NCBI RefSeq assembly: GCF_030815975.1
Contig: NZ_JAUSXL010000002.1
Location: 4,390,501-4,454,500 of the forward strand
Length of the DNA: 64,000 nucleotides
Direction of reading: 5' to 3'
From: Variovorax paradoxus
GTDB taxonomy: Bacteria > Pseudomonadota > Gammaproteobacteria > Burkholderiales > Burkholderiaceae_C
Position 1 is the stretch's first letter. Each line of letters starts with the position of its first letter. The position numbers and the translations under genes are program-made. Positions 58,590-64,000 of the stretch are shown here, one piece after another. Below the pieces are notes generated by a model. The model was not told the DNA's origin. It did not search any database and saw nothing but the letters and a program-made list of their open reading frames with translations.

Positions 58590-61500
58590 CGGAAGGCGCA
58601 GCAGCAACCACCACCAAGCCCGCCGGCTTCAATCTTTCCAAATGGGCGCTGGACCACGCGCCGCTCACGCGCTACCTGATGGTGGTGCTGATGGTGCTGG
58701 GCGCCTTCGCGTACTTCCAGCTCGGCCAGGACGAAGACCCGCCGTTCACCTTCCGTGCCATGGTGGTTCGCACCTACTGGCCCGGCGCCACCGCGCAGCA
58801 GGTGGCCGAGCAGGTCACCGACAAGCTCGAGCGCACGCTGCAGGAGGCGCCATACGCCGACAAGATCCGCAGCTATTCGAAGCCGGGCGAGTCGCAGATC
58901 ATTTTCCAGATCAAGGACTCGTCCAAGGCCGCCGACGTGGCCAACGTCTGGTACACCGTGCGCAAGAAGGTCGGCGACATGCGCAACACGCTGCCGCCCG
59001 GCGTGCAGGGCCCATTCTTCAATGACGATTTCGGCGACGTCTATGGCGTGATCTACGCGCTGGAGAGCGAAGGCTTCAGCCAAGCCGAGCTCAAGACCCT
59101 GGCCGACGAGGTGCGCCAGCAGCTGCTCCGCGTGAAGGACGTGGCCAAGGTCGACCAGTTCGGGCTGCAGGACCAGAAGGTCTATATCGAGATCTCGCAG
59201 AAGCGCGTCGCGCAGCTGGGCCTGGACTTCAACGCGGTGCTGGCCCAGCTCGGCTCGCAGAACGCGATCGAAAGCGCGGGCACCATCCAGTCGCCGCTCG
59301 ACGTGGTGCAGGTGCGCGTGGCCGGGCAGTTCACCAGCGTCGAGCAGCTGCGCGAGATGCCGATCCGCGGCAGCTCGGGCAACCAGCTCAAGCTCGGCGA
59401 CATTGCCGAGATCCGCCGCGGCTACGTCGATCCGCCGGCCGTGAAGGTGCATCACCAGGGCAAAGAGGTCGTTGCGCTCGGCGTTTCCATGGCCAAGGGC
59501 GGCGACATCATCGCGCTGGGCAAGGCGCTGCGCGCCACCACCGCGCAGATCGACCAGCGCCTGCCGGCCGGCGTGAAGCTGGCGCAGGTGCAGGACCAGC
59601 CGGTGTCGGTGGCCAGCTCGGTGAACGAATTCGTCGGCGTGCTGATCGAGGCGGTGGCCATCGTGCTGGCCGTGAGCATCATCTCGCTGGGCCTGCACAA
59701 GGGCGGGCGTTTCGGCTGGTACATCGACATGCGCCCGGGGCTGGTGGTGGCCATCACCATTCCGCTGGTGCTGGCCGTGACCTTCCTGGCGATGAATTAC
59801 TTCGGCATCGGGCTGCACAAGATATCGCTGGGCTCGCTGATCATCGCGCTCGGCCTTCTGGTGGACGACGCGATCATCGCGGTCGAGATGATGGTGCGCA
59901 AGATGGAGGAGGGCTACGACAAGGTGCGCGCCGCCACCTTCGCCTACGACGTCACGGCCAAGCCCATGCTGACCGGCACGCTCATCACCGCGGCGGGCTT
60001 CCTGCCGATCGGCATTGCCAAGTCGGTGACCGGCGAATACACCTTCGCGATCTTCGCGGTGACGGTGATCGCGCTGGTGCTGTCGTGGATCGTTTCGGTG
60101 TACTTCGTGCCCTACCTGGGCACGCTGCTGCTCAAGGTGAAGCCGCATGATCCCGATGCGCCGCCGCACGAGCTGTTCGACACGCCGTTCTACAACACCT
60201 TCCGGCGCGCGGTGAACTGGTGCGTGCAGCACCGCTGGCTGACCATCGGCGCCACGGTGCTGATCTTTGCGCTCGGCATCGTCGGCATGGGAAAGGTGCA
60301 GCAGCAGTTCTTTCCGGATTCGAGCCGGCCGGAAATCATGGTGGACATCTGGTTCCCCGAGGGCACCTCGTTCGCGGCCAACGAAGAGGTCGCCAGGCGC
60401 GTCGAGCAGCGCATCATGAAGGAAGAGGGCGTGAAGACGGTCAGCGCCTGGATCGGCTCCGGCGTGCCGCGCTTCTATCTTCCGCTGGACCAGGTGTTTC
60501 CGCAGACCAACGTGTCGCAGCTCATCGTGCTGGCCAAGGACCTGAAGATTCGGGAAAGCCTGCGCATCAAGCTGCCGGGCCTGCTGGCGCAGGAGTTCCC
60601 GGAGGTGCGCGGCCGCGTGAAGCTGCTGCCCAATGGACCGCCCGTGCCGTATCCGGTGCAGTTCCGCGTGATCGGCACCGAGCCCGCGCAGCTGCGCACG
60701 CATGCCGACGAGGTCAAGGCCGTGCTGCGCGAGAACGCCAACATGCGCGGCGTGAACGACAACTGGAACGAATCGGTCAAGGTGATCCGCCTCGAGGTCG
60801 ACCAGGCCAAGGCACGCGCTCTCGGCGTCACCAGTCAGGCCATCGCCCAGGCCTCCAAGACGATGTTCTCCGGCACCACGGTGGGCCAGTACCGCGAGAA
60901 CGACCTGCTGATCGACATCGTGCTGCGCCAGTCGGCGGACGAGCGCGAGGCCATCTCGGACATCGGCAATGCCTACCTGCCCACGACCTCGGGCCGTTCG
61001 ATTCCGCTGACGCAGATTGCCCGGCCCGTGTTCAGCTGGGAACCCGGCGTGATGTGGCGCGAGAACCGCGACTACGCCATCACGGTGCAGGGCGATGTGG
61101 TCGAAGGCCTGCAAGGTGCCACCGTGACCGCGGAACTGCTGCCCAGGCTGCGCCAGCTCGAGGCCGGCTGGCATGCGGCTGGCGAGGGCGGTTACCGCAT
61201 CGAGGTGGCGGGCGCGGTCGAGGAAAGCAGCAAGGGCTCGGCCTCCATCGTGGCGGGCGTGCCGATCATGCTGTTCCTGGTGTTCACGCTGCTGATGCTG
61301 CAGCTGCACAGCTTCAGCCGCTCGCTGCTGGTGTTCATCACCGGCCCGATGGGCATTGCCGGCGTGGCGGGCGCCTTGCTGCTGCTGAACCGGCCATTCG
61401 GCTTCGTCGCGCTCCTGGGCGTGATCGCGCTGATGGGCATGATCCAGCGCAACGCGGTGATCCTGATCGACCAGATCGAAAGCGACCGTGCCGCCGGCGT

Positions 61501-61744
61501 GCCGGCCTGGGACGCGATCGTGGAATCGGCCGTGCGGCGCCTGCGGCCCATCGTGCTGACCGCCGCGGCGGCCGTGCTGGCGATGATTCCGCTCTCCCGC
61601 AGCGTGTTCTGGGGGCCGATGGCCGTGGCCATCATGGGCGGGCTGATCGTGGCCACCGTATTGACCCTGTTGGCGCTGCCGGCCATGTATGCCGCCGCCT
61701 TCCGCGTCAGGCAGGAGCCAAAAGAGGGTCTGATTAGCGTTTAA
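58586..61744 (+). CDS. RND efflux permease (second system)
   Basis: A 1,052-residue RND permease with the N-terminal helix (PLTRYLMVVLMVLGAFAYF), TM4 aspartates in LGLLVDDAIIAVEMMV and the second-half signature MGMIQRNAVILIDQIE. Its sequence resembles the MexK/TriC-like branch more than AcrB, for example FPGATAQQVAEQVTDKLE-type wording (YWPGATAQQVAEQV). It is driven by the promoter at 57317. Substrates are unknown. Confidence 0.93.
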   Translation: MTEGAAATTTKPAGFNLSKWALDHAPLTRYLMVVLMVLGAFAYFQLGQDEDPPFTFRAMVVRTYWPGATAQQVAEQVTDKLERTLQEAPYADKIRSYSKPGESQIIFQIKDSSKAADVANVWYTVRKKVGDMRNTLPPGVQGPFFNDDFGDVYGVIYALESEGFSQAELKTLADEVRQQLLRVKDVAKVDQFGLQDQKVYIEISQKRVAQLGLDFNAVLAQLGSQNAIESAGTIQSPLDVVQVRVAGQFTSVEQLREMPIRGSSGNQLKLGDIAEIRRGYVDPPAVKVHHQGKEVVALGVSMAKGGDIIALGKALRATTAQIDQRLPAGVKLAQVQDQPVSVASSVNEFVGVLIEAVAIVLAVSIISLGLHKGGRFGWYIDMRPGLVVAITIPLVLAVTFLAMNYFGIGLHKISLGSLIIALGLLVDDAIIAVEMMVRKMEEGYDKVRAATFAYDVTAKPMLTGTLITAAGFLPIGIAKSVTGEYTFAIFAVTVIALVLSWIVSVYFVPYLGTLLLKVKPHDPDAPPHELFDTPFYNTFRRAVNWCVQHRWLTIGATVLIFALGIVGMGKVQQQFFPDSSRPEIMVDIWFPEGTSFAANEEVARRVEQRIMKEEGVKTVSAWIGSGVPRFYLPLDQVFPQTNVSQLIVLAKDLKIRESLRIKLPGLLAQEFPEVRGRVKLLPNGPPVPYPVQFRVIGTEPAQLRTHADEVKAVLRENANMRGVNDNWNESVKVIRLEVDQAKARALGVTSQAIAQASKTMFSGTTVGQYRENDLLIDIVLRQSADEREAISDIGNAYLPTTSGRSIPLTQIARPVFSWEPGVMWRENRDYAITVQGDVVEGLQGATVTAELLPRLRQLEAGWHAAGEGGYRIEVAGAVEESSKGSASIVAGVPIMLFLVFTLLMLQLHSFSRSLLVFITGPMGIAGVAGALLLLNRPFGFVALLGVIALMGMIQRNAVILIDQIESDRAAGVPAWDAIVESAVRRLRPIVLTAAAAVLAMIPLSRSVFWGPMAVAIMGGLIVATVLTLLALPAMYAAAFRVRQEPKEGLISV

Positions 61745-61765
61745 AATACGCGGTTGACCGATTTC

Positions 61766-61820
61766 AGGCGGACGGTCTTTGGGCTTTCGGTTCTCCGTGG
61801 CACCAGGGCCGTCCGCCTTT
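61766..61820 (+). terminator. Terminator candidate after the second RND operon
   Basis: AGGCGGACGG (61766-61775) and CCGTCCGCCT (61809-61818) form a perfect 10-bp stem with a long 33-nt loop, followed by TTT. It lies 22 bp after the permease stop and before the tRNA gene. The loop length makes it a moderate candidate. Confidence 0.5.
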
Positions 61821-61844
61821 GCATTCACCTGAAAAATTTGGCAA

Positions 61845-61931
61845 GCGCGGGTGGCGAAATTGGTAGACGCACCAGGTTTAGGTCCTGACGTTCGCAAGAA
61901 CGTGCCGGTTCGAGTCCGGCCCCGCGCACCA
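61845..61931 (+). tRNA. tRNA-Leu (anticodon TAG)
   Basis: The acceptor arms GCGCGGG and CCCGCGC pair perfectly and CCA is encoded. The D-arm (TGGCGAAATTGGTAGACGCA), anticodon loop TTTAGGT with TAG at 61879-61881, a long variable arm (GACGTTCGCAAGAACGT region) and the T-arm GGTTCGAGTCC are clear. The long variable arm and anticodon make it a class II leucine tRNA reading CUA and related codons. Confidence 0.97.
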
Positions 61932-61957
61932 GCCACACCCCTCACAAGGAAGACACC

Positions 61958-63274
61958 ATGACCGTGACCGTTGAAACTCTCGAGAAGCTCGAACGCAAGA
62001 TCACGCTGACCCTGCCGGTCGGCACCATCCAGTCCGAAGTCGATTCGCGCCTCAAGAAGCTCGCGCGCACCGTCAAGATGGATGGCTTCCGTCCCGGCAA
62101 GGTGCCGATGAACGTCGTGGCCCAGCGTTATGGCTACTCGGTGCACTACGAGGTCATGAACGACAAGGTCGGCGAAGCGTTCTCGCAGGCCGCCAACGAG
62201 GCCAAGCTGCGCGTGGCCGGCCAGCCCCGCATCACCGAGAAGGAAGAGTCGCCCGAAGGCCAGCTCGCCTTCGACGCCGTCTTCGAAGTGTTCCCCGAAG
62301 TCAAGATCAACGACCTGTCGGGCGCCGAAGTCGAGAAGCTCTCGGCCGAAGTGGGCGACGACGCCATCGACAAGACGCTCGACATCCTGCGCAAGCAGCG
62401 CCGCACCTTCGCCCAGCGCGCGCAAGACGCCGTCGCGCAGGACGACGACCGCGTGACGGTCGATTTCGAAGGCAAGATCGATGGCGAGCCCTTCCCGGGC
62501 GGCAAGGCCGAAGACTTCCAGTTCATCGTCGGCGAAGGCCAGATGCTGAAGGAATTCGAAGACGCCGTGCGCGGCATGAAGGCCGGCGACAGCCGCACCT
62601 TCCCGCTCTCGTTCCCGGCCGACTACCACGGCAAGGACGTGGCCGGCAAGCAGGCCGACTTCATGGTTACCGTGAAGAAGATCGAGGCCTCGCACCTGCC
62701 CGAAGTCAACGAACAGCTCGCCAAGTCGCTCGGCATTGCCGAAGCCACGGTCGAGGGCCTGCGCGCCGACATCAAGAAGAACCTCGAGCGCGAAGTCAAG
62801 TTCCGCCTGCTGGCGCGCAACAAGAACGCCGTGATGGACACCCTGGTGGCCAACGCCGAGCTCGACCTGCCCAACGCGAGCGTGCAGTCCGAAGTCAACC
62901 GCATGGTCGAAGGCGCCCGCGCCGAACTCAAGCAGCGCGGCATCAAGGACGCCGACAAGGCACCCATTCCCGACGAAGTGTTCCGTCCCCAAGCCGAGCG
63001 CCGCGTGCGCCTGGGCCTGGTGGTGGCCGAGCTGGTGCGCGCCAACAACCTGCAGGCCAAGCCCGAGCAGATCAAGGCCCACATCGACGAGCTGGCCGCC
63101 AGCTACGAAAAGCCGGCCGACGTCGTGCGCTGGTATTTCAGCGACAACAACCGCCTGGCCGAAGTCGAAGCCGTGGTCATCGAGAACAACGTGACCGAAT
63201 TCGTGCTCGGCAAGGCCAAGGTCAACGAAAAGTCGGTGACGTTCGACGAGCTGATGGCGCAGCAGCAGGGCTGA
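61958..63274 (+). CDS. tig: Trigger factor
   Basis: A 438-residue ribosome-bound chaperone and prolyl isomerase. The ribosome-binding signature (VDGFRPGK-type, here MDGFRPGKVP) is near residue 45, the FKBP-like domain is in the middle (DDDRVTVDFEGKIDGEPF ... FPADYHGKDVAGK) and the helical C-terminal arms follow. An AAGGAAG site precedes the ATG. It lies between tRNA-Leu and clpP, the usual order in Burkholderiales. Confidence 0.97.
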   Translation: MTVTVETLEKLERKITLTLPVGTIQSEVDSRLKKLARTVKMDGFRPGKVPMNVVAQRYGYSVHYEVMNDKVGEAFSQAANEAKLRVAGQPRITEKEESPEGQLAFDAVFEVFPEVKINDLSGAEVEKLSAEVGDDAIDKTLDILRKQRRTFAQRAQDAVAQDDDRVTVDFEGKIDGEPFPGGKAEDFQFIVGEGQMLKEFEDAVRGMKAGDSRTFPLSFPADYHGKDVAGKQADFMVTVKKIEASHLPEVNEQLAKSLGIAEATVEGLRADIKKNLEREVKFRLLARNKNAVMDTLVANAELDLPNASVQSEVNRMVEGARAELKQRGIKDADKAPIPDEVFRPQAERRVRLGLVVAELVRANNLQAKPEQIKAHIDELAASYEKPADVVRWYFSDNNRLAEVEAVVIENNVTEFVLGKAKVNEKSVTFDELMAQQQG

Positions 63275-63353
63275 GCGCCGGGCCGGCCGCCCCAAGCAAG
63301 CTCGCACCGCAGTGCGAAGCACGGAGGTAGTCCGGCCTGCCGCCCGCGACGCC

Positions 63354-63387
63354 AATGGGGCTTGTGCTTTGCGGCACGAGCCCCATT
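63354..63387 (+). terminator. Hairpin between tig and clpP, terminator candidate
   Basis: AATGGGGCTTGTGC (63354-63367) and GCACGAGCCCCATT (63374-63387) form a 14-bp stem with one mismatch and a 6-nt loop. Only a short T stretch follows. It may partially end the tig transcript so that clpP can be regulated separately. Confidence 0.55.
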
Positions 63388-63446
63388 TCACTCAGGCGTA
63401 CAGTTAAATTCGAACAGCGAACGAACCCTTTCCGGAGAGCAAATCA

Positions 63447-64000
63447 ATGAGCGCACAGGAAATCACAGGCCTCGGCATGATCCCGATGGTCATCGAGCAG
63501 TCGGGCCGCGGCGAGCGGTCCTACGACATCTATTCGCGTCTCCTCAAGGAACGCATCATTTTCCTGGTGGGCGAGGTGAACGACCAGACCGCCAACCTCG
63601 TGGTGGCGCAGCTGCTGTTCCTCGAGAGCGAGAACCCGGACAAGGACATTTCGTTCTACATCAACTCCCCGGGCGGCAGCGTGAGCGCCGGCATGGCCAT
63701 CTACGACACCATGCAGTTCATCAAGCCCGACGTTTCCACCATGTGCATCGGCTTTGCGGCCAGCATGGGCGCCTTCCTGCTGGCGGCCGGCGAAAAGGGC
63801 AAGCGCTACTCGCTGCCCAATTCGAAGATCATGATCCACCAGGTGCTCGGCGGCGCGCGCGGCCAGGCCACGGACATCGAGATCCATGCCCGCGACATCC
63901 TGCGCACCAAGGACCAGATGAACCGCATCCTGGCCGAACGCACGGGCCAGCCGCTCGAAAAAGTCAAGTCGGACACCGAGCGCGACTATTTCCTCACGGC
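63447..64000 (+). CDS. clpP: ATP-dependent Clp protease proteolytic subunit, 3' end cut by the window
   Basis: The first 184 residues of ClpP, a serine protease that works with ClpX or ClpA. The family start ([23 protein letters not shown]), the nucleophile serine in GFAASMGA and the histidine in KIMIHQ are present; the catalytic aspartate region (TERDYFLTA) is at the very edge. A GGAGAG site precedes the ATG. clpX would be expected downstream, outside the window. Confidence 0.97.
   Translation, partial: MSAQEITGLGMIPMVIEQSGRGERSYDIYSRLLKERIIFLVGEVNDQTANLVVAQLLFLESENPDKDISFYINSPGGSVSAGMAIYDTMQFIKPDVSTMCIGFAASMGAFLLAAGEKGKRYSLPNSKIMIHQVLGGARGQATDIEIHARDILRTKDQMNRILAERTGQPLEKVKSDTERDYFLT

Noticed and set aside
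63275..63350. GC-rich stretch after tig considered as another REP-like copy
   Set aside because: It shares only short words such as GCACGGAG with the other spacers and lacks the paired CCTCCCCC/GGGGGAGG stems.
58478..63391. A 1,637-codon open frame on the minus strand
   Set aside because: It runs antisense across the RND permease, tRNA-Leu and tig. Long antisense frames are usual in GC-rich codon-biased DNA; the plus-strand genes have clear family motifs.

Overview
This window looks like chromosomal DNA of a high-GC betaproteobacterium of the family Comamonadaceae, most likely Variovorax or a close relative. The basis is the gene content and order: a red-type (form IC) RuBisCO cbb operon with divergent cbbR, a tctCBA/tctDE tricarboxylate system, hpnCDE squalene genes, and tRNA-Leu/tig/clpP in tandem. 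The genus is inferred from family knowledge, not from a search.

Layout. (1) nt 1-9577: the 3' part of a giant two-partner-secretion (FhaB/CdiA-like) exoprotein with a low-GC C-terminal toxin-like tip, an overlapping immunity candidate, a truncated lipoprotein on the other strand, a 570-bp stretch of gene debris, a lipoprotein, the TpsB outer-membrane transporter and another lipoprotein. (2) 9815-22364: cbbR and, divergently, cbbLSXYEZFPTKA, a nearly complete Calvin-cycle operon with many start/stop overlaps but no cbbG. (3) 22403-27767: an ABC exporter, a lipoprotein, a PPK2 kinase, an S4 RNA-binding protein and the sensor kinase tctE. (4) 27764-31680: tctD and divergent tctCBA, ending in a clear terminator. 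(5) 31761-39430: a peptidoglycan-binding C/H peptidase-like protein, then tetR-nodT-MFP-RND in one tightly overlapped operon with a perfect 16-bp palindrome upstream of tetR. (6) 39590-49726: a sigma-54 activator, an HNH protein, then a near-consensus -24/-12 promoter driving a liv-type ABC transporter operon that includes an extracellular PHA-depolymerase-like esterase, an alpha/beta hydrolase and a DUF1993 protein. Two copies of a 118-bp REP-like element lie inside this operon. (7) 49708-57299: hemH, a HAD hydrolase, a NIPSNAP protein, hpnCDE plus a small unknown gene, and kup. (8) 57396-61744: a second RND pump with a promoter/operator and no local regulator. (9) 61845-64000: tRNA-Leu(TAG), tig and the start of clpP.

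How the genes work together. The cbb block supplies CO2 fixation with its own regulator, activase and phosphatases. The tct block takes up tricarboxylates under a two-component system. The sigma-54 block is the best candidate for an undescribed system: an activator, an upstream dyad, a -24/-12 promoter, a secreted polyester hydrolase and an ABC importer suggest regulated scavenging of polyhydroxyalkanoate breakdown products or a related ester. The left end is a contact-dependent competition locus with signs of toxin/immunity cassette exchange.
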